NCBI GenBank assembly: GCA_014381545.1
Contig: JACNLL010000066.1
Coordinates: forward strand, 1-47,552
Length of the DNA stretch: 47,552 nt
Direction: 5' to 3'
Source: Candidatus Desulfaltia bathyphila
GTDB taxonomy: Bacteria; Desulfobacterota; Desulfobacteria; Desulfobacterales; ETH-SRB1
Part shown: piece by piece, positions 1 through 10,288 of the stretch
Layout: each line of letters opens with the position of its first letter
Numbering within the stretch: position 1 is the stretch's first letter
Program-made: the position numbers and the translations under genes
The notes under the pieces: model-generated
Database searches by the model: none
Seen by the model: the letters and a program-made list of their open reading frames with translations, nothing else
Told to the model about the DNA's origin: nothing

Positions 1-84
1 AATAAAAGAGAAAATTAGTGTTTTAAGTAATTGAATGTTTCATAATAAGTCAAATGTTTAATTTTAAGAGGGGAGCTAAATAAG

Positions 85-396
85 ATGTACGCTATAGTTG
101 CTTCAGGTGGAAAACAATATAAAATTCATGAGGGGGAAACTTTAAGGGTTGAAAAGATTCCAGGAGAGGCTGGTGACTTTGTTTCTTTTGATAAAGTCCT
201 CATGTTTTCAGATGGTAAAACTGTAAATATCGGCAGACCGCTTCTTGATAATGTAGTGGTTAAAGGACATATTGTTCAGCAGGAAAAAGCAAAAAAAATA
301 ATTGTTTTCAAATATAAGAAACGGAAAAGATACCGCAAAAAGCAAGGACATCGCCAGCAGCTTACTGCTGTTATGATAGACAACATTGAGGCATAA
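85..396 (+). CDS. rplU: 50S ribosomal protein L21
   Basis: MYAIVASGGKQYKIHEGE... typical L21; followed by L27 and Obg. Confidence 0.97.
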   Translation: MYAIVASGGKQYKIHEGETLRVEKIPGEAGDFVSFDKVLMFSDGKTVNIGRPLLDNVVVKGHIVQQEKAKKIIVFKYKKRKRYRKKQGHRQQLTAVMIDNIEA

Positions 397-412
397 ATAA
401 CATTTGTAACAG

Positions 413-590
413 TTCAGCCACTAAGGCACAAAGAAGGGATATAATTGATAAATTGAGGGATTGAGGAATTAAAATCAGTAGTCCGCCGCAGGCGGATCAA
501 TTCCTAAATTCCTAAATTCTTAAATTCCTAAATTATGAATTATGAATTGCAAGAGAATGATATTATAATCTTGGTGTCTTGGTGGCTGAA
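413..590. repeat. MITE-like intergenic element between rplU and rpmA
   Basis: Imperfect terminal inverted repeats TTCAGCCACTAAGGCACAAAGA (413-434) and TCTTGGTGTCTTGGTGGCTGAA (569-590); interior has TCCGCCGCAGGCGGA palindrome and AATTCCTAAATTCC runs. Confidence 0.7.
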
Positions 591-613
591 TTATTACGTA
601 AGGAGTAGAAATA

Positions 614-868
614 ATGGCACATAAAAAAGCCGGCGGCAGTTCAAAAAACGGTCGCGACAGCAATGGACAAAGGCGTGGTGTTAAACGATATGGCGGAGAA
701 AAGGTAATGGCCGGAAATATACTGGTTCGCCAGCTTGGGACAAAGATTCATCCAGGGTATAATGTTGGAATGGGTCGGGATTATACATTGTTTGCCATTG
801 TTGACGGGATTGTTGCTTATGAACGAATGGGCCGTTCGCGCAAGAAAGTAAGTGTTTATGCAGAGTGA
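614..868 (+). CDS. rpmA: 50S ribosomal protein L27
   Basis: [29 protein letters not shown]. Confidence 0.97.
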   Translation: MAHKKAGGSSKNGRDSNGQRRGVKRYGGEKVMAGNILVRQLGTKIHPGYNVGMGRDYTLFAIVDGIVAYERMGRSRKKVSVYAE

Positions 869-1866
869 AATTCATTGACGAAGCGATTATTACTGTTCAG
901 TCCGGGGATGGAGGTCGCGGATGTGTAAGCTTCAGACGTGAAAAATTTATACCCCGCGGAGGACCGGATGGAGGAGACGGCGGGAAAGGCGGGAATGTTG
1001 TTTTTGTAGCAACATCACGAAAACGTACTTTGTATCAGTTTCGATACAAGAATATTCTGAAAGCTAAAAATGGCACCGGCGGACAGGGCAAAAAAAAAGC
1101 AGGCAAGAACGGCAAAAATCTTAAAATAGAAATTCCCATTGGCACCCTGGTTGTTGACTCCGAAACCGGACAGCTAATAAAAGATTTTGTTAAACCAGGC
1201 GAAGCTTTTGTGATAGCAAAAGGCGGCAGAGGCGGCCAGGGAAATGCACGGTTTAAATCGTCAACAAACCGTACACCGCGATTTGCCCAGCCGGGTGAAC
1301 CTGGCGAAACACTAACTCTAAAGATAGAACTCAAACTCCTTGCGGATGTGGGCATTATCGGTCTTCCCAATGCAGGGAAATCCACCCTTATCAGCGTAAT
1401 TTCTTCAGCGCGACCCAAAATAGCCGATTACCCCTTTACAACACTTACACCCAACCTCGGCGTAGTTCAAACAAACAAGAGAGAACCTTTTGTTGTCGCT
1501 GATATACCCGGATTGATATCAGGAGCACATAAAGGGGCCGGGCTGGGTATAAGATTTCTAAAACACATAGAGCGAACCCGAATCCTTGTTCATCTTATCG
1601 ATATATCCTCTATTGACACGAACCATCCCCTTAATGTTTATAATACTATAAACATGGAACTTGCGCTATACAGCAAGAATCTTGCAAAAAAGCCTCAAAT
1701 TGTTGTATTGAATAAGCTTGATATTCCAGGCGCCAAAGAAGCGGCAAATATATTTCAATCCGCTGCCAAGGAAAAGAACATAGCATTAATTTCCGCCATT
1801 ACCGGAAAAGGGGTTAACCATTTAATATTACAGATTCTTGAGATATTAGATAAAACGTATGAATAA
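865..1866 (+). CDS. obgE: GTPase Obg (GTG start, 4-nt overlap with rpmA)
   Basis: Gly-rich Obg fold, [22 protein letters not shown] motifs. Confidence 0.97.
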   Translation: MKFIDEAIITVQSGDGGRGCVSFRREKFIPRGGPDGGDGGKGGNVVFVATSRKRTLYQFRYKNILKAKNGTGGQGKKKAGKNGKNLKIEIPIGTLVVDSETGQLIKDFVKPGEAFVIAKGGRGGQGNARFKSSTNRTPRFAQPGEPGETLTLKIELKLLADVGIIGLPNAGKSTLISVISSARPKIADYPFTTLTPNLGVVQTNKREPFVVADIPGLISGAHKGAGLGIRFLKHIERTRILVHLIDISSIDTNHPLNVYNTINMELALYSKNLAKKPQIVVLNKLDIPGAKEAANIFQSAAKEKNIALISAITGKGVNHLILQILEILDKTYE

Positions 1867-2995
1867 AAACAGAAAATCATGTTTTGATTGCGCAAGGCGT
1901 GTTGTTGTTAAAATTGGCAGCGGAGTCCTCACCAAAGATAACGGGTTGAACCTAAAAGCTGTCAGGTCCATCAGCAGGCAGGTTTGTTATCTTATTGACG
2001 GAGGAATAGAGATTATCCTTGTCTCATCCGGGGCTATGGCATCAGGGATAAAGAAAGTCGGACTTTCCAAAAGGCCGGATGAAATCCCCAAAAGGCAGGC
2101 AATTGCCGCTGTCGGTCAGGCCGGACTTATCATGGAGTATGAAAAGGCATTTGTCGGATATGGGAAAAGAGTAGCTCAGATTCTTCTGACCAGCGAAGAT
2201 CTCAGCAACCGAAAAAGATACTTAAATGCTCGAAACACTTTAAACACCTTGTTGTCATGGCAGTTTGTTCCGATTATTAACGAAAACGATACTGTTGCAG
2301 TGGAAGAGATTAGATTTGGAGATAATGACAATCTTGCCGCCATGATTACAATGCTGATGGATGCCGATATTCTAATCAATCTTACCGATATTGACGGGCT
2401 TTATAATAAAGATCCTCGCAGCAATCCGGATGCAGAGCTGATTCCGGTTGTATCCACAATAAAAAGGAGCATTGAAAAACTTGCGGGCGATATTCCAGGC
2501 GCTCTCGGAACCGGGGGAATGATTGCAAAAATAAATGCCGCCAAAAAGGTTACTTCAGCAGGGATACCCATGGTAATTGCCGGTGGCGCAAAACCTGATA
2601 TTTTGAAAAAGATTCTTTCCGGAAAAGAGTACGGAACCTTTTTTGTTCCGAAAAAGAAAAAGCTTGCAGGACGTAAATGCTGGATCGCTTATAGTTTGAA
2701 GCCCAAGGGGGTTATCAAAATTGATAACGGCGCCGCAACCGCAATACTTAAAAAAGGGAAGAGTCTTCTTCCAGGCGGTATTATTGGTGTGGAAGGTAAA
2801 TTCAGTGTCGGAGCGCCTGTAGAATTTCAAATGGATGATAATAAAAAATTGGGAACCGGCCTTGTCAACTACAGCGCAGCCGATATACGTAAGATCATGG
2901 GGCTCAGGTCAAGCAAGATTAAGGAGTGTCTCGGATATAAGCCTTATGACGAAGTTATACATAGAGACAACCTGGCTATTACATATTATGATTAG
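1859..2995 (+). CDS. proB: Glutamate 5-kinase with C-terminal PUA domain
   Basis: VVKIGSGVLT..., NENDTVAVEEIRFGDND. Confidence 0.96.
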   Translation: MNKNRKSCFDCARRVVVKIGSGVLTKDNGLNLKAVRSISRQVCYLIDGGIEIILVSSGAMASGIKKVGLSKRPDEIPKRQAIAAVGQAGLIMEYEKAFVGYGKRVAQILLTSEDLSNRKRYLNARNTLNTLLSWQFVPIINENDTVAVEEIRFGDNDNLAAMITMLMDADILINLTDIDGLYNKDPRSNPDAELIPVVSTIKRSIEKLAGDIPGALGTGGMIAKINAAKKVTSAGIPMVIAGGAKPDILKKILSGKEYGTFFVPKKKKLAGRKCWIAYSLKPKGVIKIDNGAATAILKKGKSLLPGGIIGVEGKFSVGAPVEFQMDDNKKLGTGLVNYSAADIRKIMGLRSSKIKECLGYKPYDEVIHRDNLAITYYD

Positions 2996-3106
2996 AATCT
3001 GCTTTGCAATTGGTCGAGTAGTCAAGTAGTCGAGTGGTCAACCACTTGACTAAAGTCGTAGGAATTTTCCGCCGCAGGCGGATAGAAATTCCAAGACACA
3101 TAGAAT

Positions 3107-3241
3107 TGATGGCGTCGTAAAAAGTCGAAATATGCACAATTTTGTCATTCCCGTGAAAACGGGAATCCAGTCTTTTCAAATAGTTGTACACTTCTGGATT
3201 CCCGCTTACGCGAGAATGACAGACTTTTTACGAGTTCATCA
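3107..3241. repeat. MITE-like element, family 1 copy a
   Basis: TGATGGCGTCGTAAAAAGTC ... GACTTTTTACGAGTTCATCA; inner inverted arms GTCATTCCCGTGAAAACGGGAATCC / GGATTCCCGCTTACGCGAGAATGAC. Confidence 0.8.
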
Positions 3242-3308
3242 GAATTAATGGTTTTATAATTTCTTTGTGTTCTTCGTGGTAAAAAAACAAGGGGGACAAG
3301 GGGGAAAA

Positions 3309-4565
3309 ATGTCTGTTGGATTAACGGTTCTGGAAATGGCAAAAGCCGCAAGATCTGCTTCAATAGAGATGGCAAAATGCCCGTCAATTAAAAAAACCGA
3401 GGTTCTTATCGGAATTGCCGGTAAAATTGAAAAAGAAGCTTCATATATAAAAAAAGAAAACAATAAGGATCTTTCACGCGCAAAGGAGATGGGGCTTTCA
3501 AGTGCAATGATTGACCGGCTCACTGTATCTGATTCGACTATAAAATCTATGGCTGATGGACTGAGGGAAGTGGCGCAGCTTGACGACCCTGTCGGTTCTA
3601 TGAGCAAAACATGGATAAGGCCCAACGGTTTGCAGGTGGCGCGTATGCGCATACCTCTGGGTGTTATAGGCATAATTTATGAATCACGGCCAAACGTCAC
3701 CGTAGATGCTGCCGGCCTTTGCCTGAAAGCCGGCAATGCAGTTGTGCTTCGCGGTGGATCTGAGGCGCTCCATTCTAATCAGGCATTAGCCGGAATTATA
3801 GGCCACGCTCTTGTTGAAAGCGGGCTTCCAAAGGCTGCGGTTAATATTGTGCCTGTTAGAGACAGGGCGGCCGTCAACGCACTTTTAAATCAGGAGGAAT
3901 TTATTGATCTTATTATACCGCGTGGCGGCGAGGGTTTGATCCGTTTTGTCGTGGAAAATTCAAAGATACCTGTATTAAAACATTATAAAGGCGTATGCCA
4001 TGTATACGTTGATGATAGCGCAGATCTGTTTATGGCTGAAGAACTCTGTTTCAATGCAAAGGTTCAGCGCCCCGGCGTATGCAATGCCATGGAGACAATG
4101 CTTGTTCACAAATCAGTGGCCCAGGAATTTTTGCCGTCCATGGAAAAACGCTTTGTTAAGGCGGGAGTTGAAATCAGGGGTTGCTCTGAAACATGCCGTA
4201 TCCTGCCAAAAGTAACAAAGGCAGCGGAAAAGGACTGGCCTGCCGAATACCTGGACCTCGTTATTGCTGTAAAGGTGGTGGAGGATATGGATCAGGCCAT
4301 CGCACACATGGCAAAATACGGTTCCAGCCATACGGAAGCTATTGTTACCTCAGATTATAAGAGAGCCAGGCGTTTTATACGCGAAGTCGATTCTTCGGTT
4401 GTCCTGGTTAATGCCTCAACCCGGTTTAATGATGGCGGGCAGCTCGGTTTGGGAGCCGAAATCGGCATAAGCACTTCTAAACTACATGCCTTTGGACCAA
4501 TGGGAGTGGAGGAGCTTACCACTACTAAGTTTGTAGTTTTCGGGGACGGGCAGATAAGGCTTTAA
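3309..4565 (+). CDS. proA: Gamma-glutamyl phosphate reductase
   Basis: [40 protein letters not shown]; in-frame ATG at 3309 preferred over 3267. Confidence 0.96.
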   Translation: MSVGLTVLEMAKAARSASIEMAKCPSIKKTEVLIGIAGKIEKEASYIKKENNKDLSRAKEMGLSSAMIDRLTVSDSTIKSMADGLREVAQLDDPVGSMSKTWIRPNGLQVARMRIPLGVIGIIYESRPNVTVDAAGLCLKAGNAVVLRGGSEALHSNQALAGIIGHALVESGLPKAAVNIVPVRDRAAVNALLNQEEFIDLIIPRGGEGLIRFVVENSKIPVLKHYKGVCHVYVDDSADLFMAEELCFNAKVQRPGVCNAMETMLVHKSVAQEFLPSMEKRFVKAGVEIRGCSETCRILPKVTKAAEKDWPAEYLDLVIAVKVVEDMDQAIAHMAKYGSSHTEAIVTSDYKRARRFIREVDSSVVLVNASTRFNDGGQLGLGAEIGISTSKLHAFGPMGVEELTTTKFVVFGDGQIRL

Positions 4566-4568
4566 GTA

Positions 4569-5246
4569 ATGCATATAGGACTTTTTGGCGGTACATTTAA
4601 TCCGATTCATAATGGACATCTAAAGGCTGTCGAAGAAGTGCAAAAAGGGTTTTCTTTAGATGAAAGTTATCTTATTCCATCCGCCCTTCCCCCACATAAA
4701 GAGCAAAAAGATCTGGCTGACGCAAAAAACCGTATGGAGATGATACGCCTTGCTGTTGCAGGCTGTCCCGCCCTTATTAAATCGGTCACTGTTTCCGATG
4801 TTGAGCTGAAACGTTCAGGGCCTTCATATACAATCGATACTGTTTGCCATTTCAAATCCATATTGCCGAAAGGCAGCCGGCTTTATCTTATCCTCGGCCT
4901 TGATGCTTTCCTTGAGATAGACACATGGAAATCTTATACGGATCTTTTCATGCTTACCTCCTTTATTGTAATTCCCAGGCCGGGGACAGGGAGCTCTGAT
5001 AGATCCATTATCCTGAAATCTATTGAAAATTATCTGAAAAAGAGCATATCTCACGGTTACAACTATTCCTTTTCGCAATCATGCTATATCCATTCTGATA
5101 AACAGCCTGTCTTTTTCTTTGATGTAAGCCCAATAAATATTTCGTCAACAAAAATACGCAAACTTATCAACCAGGGCATGTCTATTAAGTCTCTGGTGCC
5201 TGAAAAGGTAGAAGAATTTATTAAAACAAAAGGACTTTATCTATGA
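4569..5246 (+). CDS. nadD: Nicotinate-nucleotide adenylyltransferase
   Basis: GLFGGTFNPIHNGHL; C-terminal ISSTKIR. Confidence 0.95.
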   Translation: MHIGLFGGTFNPIHNGHLKAVEEVQKGFSLDESYLIPSALPPHKEQKDLADAKNRMEMIRLAVAGCPALIKSVTVSDVELKRSGPSYTIDTVCHFKSILPKGSRLYLILGLDAFLEIDTWKSYTDLFMLTSFIVIPRPGTGSSDRSIILKSIENYLKKSISHGYNYSFSQSCYIHSDKQPVFFFDVSPINISSTKIRKLINQGMSIKSLVPEKVEEFIKTKGLYL

Positions 5247-5596
5247 CCAATGATCTTGATGAGTTTCTTGCCCATTACGTTAAAGCAGTTATGGGGAAAA
5301 AGGCGATTGACCTTGTGCTTCTTGATGTTAGGGGACTGACCTCTATTGCAGATTTTTTTATCATTTGCAGCGGCAGTTCAAACCGCCAGGTCATGGCAAT
5401 TGCCGAATTTATTCAGGTCGATCTCAAAAAGCACGGAATAAAGCCGCTTGGCATAGAGGGTGTAAAGGAAGGACACTGGGTTTTGATCGACTACGGCCAT
5501 GTTATCATTCATGTTTTTTATGAACCTTTGCGCAGTTTCTATGACCTTGAAGGACTATGGACAGATGCAAAGAGAATTGAGAGATTAGGGAATTGA
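5243..5596 (+). CDS. rsfS: Ribosome silencing factor RsfS
   Basis: DIL-type domain, GLTSIADFFIICSGSSNRQV..., overlaps nadD by 4 nt. Confidence 0.93.
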   Translation: MTNDLDEFLAHYVKAVMGKKAIDLVLLDVRGLTSIADFFIICSGSSNRQVMAIAEFIQVDLKKHGIKPLGIEGVKEGHWVLIDYGHVIIHVFYEPLRSFYDLEGLWTDAKRIERLGN

Positions 5597-5702
5597 GGAA
5601 TTAAGGGATTAAAATCAATAGAATACCTTCAATTCCTAAATTCCTAAATTCGCAATTAAGCGAAGCGAATCCCTAAATTGAAGATGTGAAAGCATAAGTA
5701 AT

Positions 5703-7280
5703 ATGAAAAATAACTCAAGACCCTGCATGTTGATGATTCTGGATGGATGGGGAATCAACCCCAATCATAATGGAAACGCTGTTTATCTTGCCAAGACTCC
5801 CTGCCTGGACAGGCTGAAGAAAGAATATCCGAATACCAAACTGCTGTGTTCCGGTGAAGCTGTGGGGCTTCCAAAAGGTGTAATGGGCAATTCCGAGGTT
5901 GGCCATCTAAATATTGGGGCAGGAAGGATAGTCTTTCAGGATTTACTCAGAATCAACACGGCAATTAATGATGGATCATTTTACGAAAATCAGGTGATAA
6001 GCTCAATAATGTCCAAAGTAAAGACTGATAATTCCGTGCTTCACATGATGGGGCTTGTTTCAGACGGAGGCGTACACAGCCATCTGAATCATCTGTTTGC
6101 CCTTCTAAATATGGCTAAACAAAAGGGGCTTAGCCGGGTTTATATACATGTCATAACCGATGGCCGCGACACACTCTCCGACAGTGGAGCAAGATATGTG
6201 AAAGATTTGCAGAATTATATCGAGTCTATCAATTTCGGCTTTATTGCGACCATTTGCGGCCGTTTCTATGCTATGGACAGGGATAACAGATGGGACCGTA
6301 CGGAAAAGGCTTTTCGTCTGTACACACTGGGTGAAGGAATAAAAGAAAAGGATCCTGTAGAAGCGGTAAAAAATGCCTACATGCGGGAGGAAACCGATGA
6401 ATTTATCCGCCCAACCGTAATTACAGGCAAGGATGATAATGCCCAAGGAACAATAAAAGATGGTGATGGAATTATATTTTTCAATTTTCGCGCCGACCGT
6501 GCCAGACAGATAACTCACGTCTTTACAGACACGGTTTTTGATCCATTTAAAAGACAACCATTGCCAAAGCTTTGTGAATATCTCTGCATGACCTTATATG
6601 ATGAAAAGTTTAGCTTGCCTCTGGCTTTTCCGCCTGTTCATCTAAATAAAATCCTGGGGCAGGTAGTAAGCGAGCAGGGATTAAGACAGCTCAGAATTGC
6701 GGAAACAGAAAAGTATGCCCATGTAACCTATTTTTTTAACGGCGGAGAAGAAAAGCCTTTTCCGTTCGAGGATCGATGCCTCATCCCATCGCCGCGCGAG
6801 GTTGCAACCTATGACTTAAAGCCGGAAATGAGCGCCCCTCTGGTGACTGAAGAGGTTATTTCACGCTTGAGATCAAACAACTACGACCTGATTGTTCTAA
6901 ATTTTGCCAACATGGATATGGTGGGTCATACAGGGATTCTTGATGCTGCAATCAGGGCATGTGAAACAGTTGACAGGTGTGTAAGAAAAATTGTCGATGA
7001 AATGCGGCTGATAGGCGGAGTTATTCTGATTATCGCGGATCATGGGAATGCGGAAAAGATGATAAATGAAAACAGCCATGTTCATACCGCGCATACACTC
7101 AATCCTGTTCCTTTTATATTGGTTGGCGATAATTACAAGGATGTTGGCTTAAAATCCGGCATCCTTGCAGATGTTGCCCCTACAATCCTAAATATTTTAG
7201 ACATTGACAAACCAGAAGAGATGACCGGAAATTCTTTGATCGTCTATTCAACCACCCAGACCGTACAGTTATGCGCATAG
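5703..7280 (+). CDS. gpmI: 2,3-bisphosphoglycerate-independent phosphoglycerate mutase
   Basis: LMILDGWGINP, GNSEVGHLNIGAGR, HVITDGRDT, ADHGNAE. Confidence 0.97.
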   Translation: MKNNSRPCMLMILDGWGINPNHNGNAVYLAKTPCLDRLKKEYPNTKLLCSGEAVGLPKGVMGNSEVGHLNIGAGRIVFQDLLRINTAINDGSFYENQVISSIMSKVKTDNSVLHMMGLVSDGGVHSHLNHLFALLNMAKQKGLSRVYIHVITDGRDTLSDSGARYVKDLQNYIESINFGFIATICGRFYAMDRDNRWDRTEKAFRLYTLGEGIKEKDPVEAVKNAYMREETDEFIRPTVITGKDDNAQGTIKDGDGIIFFNFRADRARQITHVFTDTVFDPFKRQPLPKLCEYLCMTLYDEKFSLPLAFPPVHLNKILGQVVSEQGLRQLRIAETEKYAHVTYFFNGGEEKPFPFEDRCLIPSPREVATYDLKPEMSAPLVTEEVISRLRSNNYDLIVLNFANMDMVGHTGILDAAIRACETVDRCVRKIVDEMRLIGGVILIIADHGNAEKMINENSHVHTAHTLNPVPFILVGDNYKDVGLKSGILADVAPTILNILDIDKPEEMTGNSLIVYSTTQTVQLCA

Positions 7281-7360
7281 TTAACGATCTCTCTGCCAAA
7301 GAGGAATTCCTCGCTTCGTGAAAGCCCTTGTCTTTCAGAGACTACGGTGCTGTATTCTTC

Positions 7361-8554
7361 TCATTTTGATTCCTTTGTCTCAAGAATCTGTATTGCATAT
7401 TTCAAAACCAGCGGGGTGAATATCACTGTTACTGCTACCATTCCCACCACTGCAGCAAATATCTTTTCGTCAATGATGCCGGCAGAAAGAGCAAGAGAGG
7501 CTATGACTAACCCAACTCCTGCTCTGGGGATCAATCCGGTCCCCAAAACAAACGCTTTCATCACAGGGTATCCGATAATCTTTGCGCCAAGGGTTCCACC
7601 CAAGAATTTGGCAAGTATTCCAGTCAGTACAAAAGCCATAGCAAAGAGCCCGCCATCTTTTAATATCCCAAAATCGATTCGTGCTCCAAGTACACCAAAA
7701 AAAATCGGCACAAAAAGACCGTACGCAATTCCATTCAGTTTATGCTTGATCTCTTTCTGTGTAAAATCCGAGTGTCTCGCAATGATGATACCGGCTACAA
7801 AGCTCCCTATGATAAAATGAAGCCCAACCCAGTTAGCCACATAACTAAATAAAAATAGGGTTGAAAGGATCAACCCCACCTTTGACTCAACAACGTTCAT
7901 GTAATCAGCCAGCAAAGCAATGGGAAAAAGAACGACCTTGCTAAATAGGATGGCGCCACCAAAAAAGAAACCGATCTTTAAAATGGTAATACCCATTGCG
8001 TACAGAGAAATCTCCTCTTGCGAATATGCAAATGCGGTTAGAAACGATAGAAAAAACAATCCAAAAGTGGCGTCCAGAATCGCTATTCCGAGTATATTCA
8101 TGCCATAGTCGGTCTGAAGGCGGTTCAAGTCCATCAATATCCTCACAGTCACTCCGATGCCTGTAATGGAAAGTGCCAGTCCAGTAAAAAGGCTCGCTAT
8201 TATGCCATAATGAAACAGATAACCTATCCCGAACCCAGCGGCAAAAGAGAGAGGGACCTCCACACAGGTGATAGCAATCGAGCGGCCTCCAAATTTCAGG
8301 AGTTTGTCTATCTTGACATGGCTGTAGCCCGCCATAAAAAGAAGAAACATCGCTCCGATCTGGGAAAGAACTTGCATATATTCTATTTTATACAGGGGTT
8401 CTGAAAAAAGAAAGGGTCCGAGCACGTGAACACCGAGAAGGATTCCTGCCATCAGTTCACCTAAAATAGCAGGTTGTTTTATTCGGACAAAGATGTTTCC
8501 GATCAACTTCGAAAGAAAAAGAAGTAATGATAGGGCAAGAATCGTATCAAACAT
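7361..8554 (-). CDS. CPA2-type cation:proton antiporter
   Basis: Many TM segments; QPAILGELMAGILLG, SFVAGIIIARH, PRAGVGLVIASLALSAGII. Confidence 0.88.
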   Translation of the reverse strand: MFDTILALSLLLFLSKLIGNIFVRIKQPAILGELMAGILLGVHVLGPFLFSEPLYKIEYMQVLSQIGAMFLLFMAGYSHVKIDKLLKFGGRSIAITCVEVPLSFAAGFGIGYLFHYGIIASLFTGLALSITGIGVTVRILMDLNRLQTDYGMNILGIAILDATFGLFFLSFLTAFAYSQEEISLYAMGITILKIGFFFGGAILFSKVVLFPIALLADYMNVVESKVGLILSTLFLFSYVANWVGLHFIIGSFVAGIIIARHSDFTQKEIKHKLNGIAYGLFVPIFFGVLGARIDFGILKDGGLFAMAFVLTGILAKFLGGTLGAKIIGYPVMKAFVLGTGLIPRAGVGLVIASLALSAGIIDEKIFAAVVGMVAVTVIFTPLVLKYAIQILETKESK

Positions 8555-8560
8555 AATCGG

Positions 8561-9130
8561 TTATTGTCTCCTCACAACTGCCTGGTAGATCAATGGGATT
8601 ATATCAGAAAGAGTAATTATACCCAGAAAAATTCCGTTATCACGCGGGCTGACCGTTCCCTTCTTGACAACAGGAAATGTATATGTGTCGGTCTTTGCCA
8701 TTTTTTTCGCAATTTTCACGATCTCGTCTGAAGGATATACAGTTACCGGTCTTAAACTCATAAACCGATCGACCCCACCTTTTGTATTCATCAGACTGAC
8801 AAGAGTGAATGTTTCGTCGATATCGATGATGTCAGTTTTTGACATAAAGTAGGCCTTTAGAAGATCGACTGCATAGGCCACACCAAGCAGACGGCCCTTG
8901 CTTGTAACTGGGACTCCCTTGAAGGTTTTGTCCCTAAATATCTTCAGCACAGTTTCAAGCCGCTCGTCAGGCTCCACGGTAATCACTTCGGTTACCATAA
9001 TATCGGCAACAACAACATGCCCCAGCTCCTCTAACAGTTCGATGTCAACCATTTGCTCCTCCGTGAATTCGATCTCCATTTCCAGCAATTCGTATTCAAA
9101 CTTTTCCGCCCGACTGCCCGATCTTGCCAA
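8561..9130 (-). CDS. CBS-domain protein, probably cotranscribed with the antiporter
   Basis: Tandem CBS repeats (VVVADIMVTEVITVEPDERLETVLKIF...; MSLRPVTVYPSDEIVKIAKKMAKTDTYTFPVV). Confidence 0.85.
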   Translation of the reverse strand: MARSGSRAEKFEYELLEMEIEFTEEQMVDIELLEELGHVVVADIMVTEVITVEPDERLETVLKIFRDKTFKGVPVTSKGRLLGVAYAVDLLKAYFMSKTDIIDIDETFTLVSLMNTKGGVDRFMSLRPVTVYPSDEIVKIAKKMAKTDTYTFPVVKKGTVSPRDNGIFLGIITLSDIIPLIYQAVVRRQ

Positions 9131-9370
9131 TTATTTTTTCCACAGCAGCATGCCCACACCAGTGGTAGCTGTCCAGTTCAGCCAAACTCTTCACAAGTTT
9201 GGCTCGCAATTTAAACAAGATAGCGCAACAAATTTTATTTATTAGTTGCGCATTGTTGCGTATTTTTAGAAGGGAATCCAAAGGGAGAAACCATGCTTAT
9301 GAGCCATCGTATCGATAAAAACGGAGACAGGTTGAAAAAGCTTTCTCTTGAAAAGACGGAGAAAAAATAA

Positions 9371-10048
9371 TTACAAGCCCGCGACCTCTTTGCCGCAGTG
9401 CTTGCAGACTTTGGCTCTTTTTTTGATTATTTCAGCGCAGAACGGACATTCCCGTGTATAATATTTTTCATGTATCTTTTTTATAGAATCATCGACCTGT
9501 TTTTGAATAAGTTCGTTGCCGAATTTTACATTTCTGATTGGATCGATTGCCTCCAGGCTTCCAATATCACCAATCATTTCGGCTGCTTTAAGCCTGACCT
9601 TTGCCGGCTCTGTTACATCTAAAAGCAGCCTTAATACCGTGACAGCATCCTTTTCCACATAACAGCCGGCAAGAATTGAAAACCCTTTCTTTATAGCCTC
9701 TTTCAGTATCTCCTCCTGCATAAGAACCTGTTCATCAACAACCTGCCCTTTTGCTCCGGATCGACCGAATACAGGCATACATTCGAACTTCCCTGAACTG
9801 GGATAGCACATACACCTGTAGGAGGCATTATGGCCGAATTCTTCCAGCACATTATCCCACCCTTTAACATATAATGAGCATTCATCATTAAAACATACAA
9901 ACAGGTAAGGTTCGCCCCACCCAAGGCCATCGCCCATGGGAATAGAAGGCGCCTCCCATAAGTTCATCTCTTTGCCACAGTGAGGACATTTTGGTTTTTC
10001 CTGAGATAGTATCTTTTCTAAAACTTGTTCCTTTGTTTCAAAAGTCAT
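9371..10048 (-). CDS. Zinc-ribbon / HEAT-repeat-like protein
   Basis: CPHCGKE, C-terminal CPFCAEIIKKRAKVCKHCG zinc ribbon, HEAT-like LRLLLDVTEPAKVRLKAAEMIGDIGS; in-frame ATG at 10048. Confidence 0.75.
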   Translation of the reverse strand: MTFETKEQVLEKILSQEKPKCPHCGKEMNLWEAPSIPMGDGLGWGEPYLFVCFNDECSLYVKGWDNVLEEFGHNASYRCMCYPSSGKFECMPVFGRSGAKGQVVDEQVLMQEEILKEAIKKGFSILAGCYVEKDAVTVLRLLLDVTEPAKVRLKAAEMIGDIGSLEAIDPIRNVKFGNELIQKQVDDSIKKIHEKYYTRECPFCAEIIKKRAKVCKHCGKEVAGL

Positions 10049-10227
10049 TGGTTTTCCTCTAAAATTGACGGTTTCGTGACGCACCAGCCATTGCCTGATA
10101 TTTAACACAATACCCCAATACCCGCTTTGATCAAACAGGTCAATAACAATAACTCAAGTTTCGCACCCTTAATTTCTATCAATGACAATGCCGTAAAGGG
10201 TTAAAAACCGGCAACAACGAAAAAAAC

Positions 10228-10256
10228 TTGACATATAAATACCTCTGCAGTATATG
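10228..10256 (+). promoter_or_regulatory. Candidate sigma70-like promoter of the cytochrome gene
   Basis: TTGACA, 17-nt spacer, TATATG about 30 nt upstream of ATG 10289. Confidence 0.5.
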
Positions 10257-10288
10257 TTACAAAGGTATCTATATATAGGCTGCATAGT

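Noticed and set aside
441-540. CRISPR-like array from the AATTCCTAAATTCC repeats
   Set aside because: Units are short, contiguous and without spacers; no cas genes in the window.
1035-1418. Antisense ORFs within housekeeping genes (e.g. inside obgE, proB, gpmI, hsdR)
   Set aside because: Shadow ORFs opposite strong conserved coding sequence with no recognisable motifs.
7347-7820. Plus-strand 157-aa ORF opposite the antiporter
   Set aside because: Fully antisense to a clear CPA2 antiporter; low-complexity composition typical of a shadow ORF.
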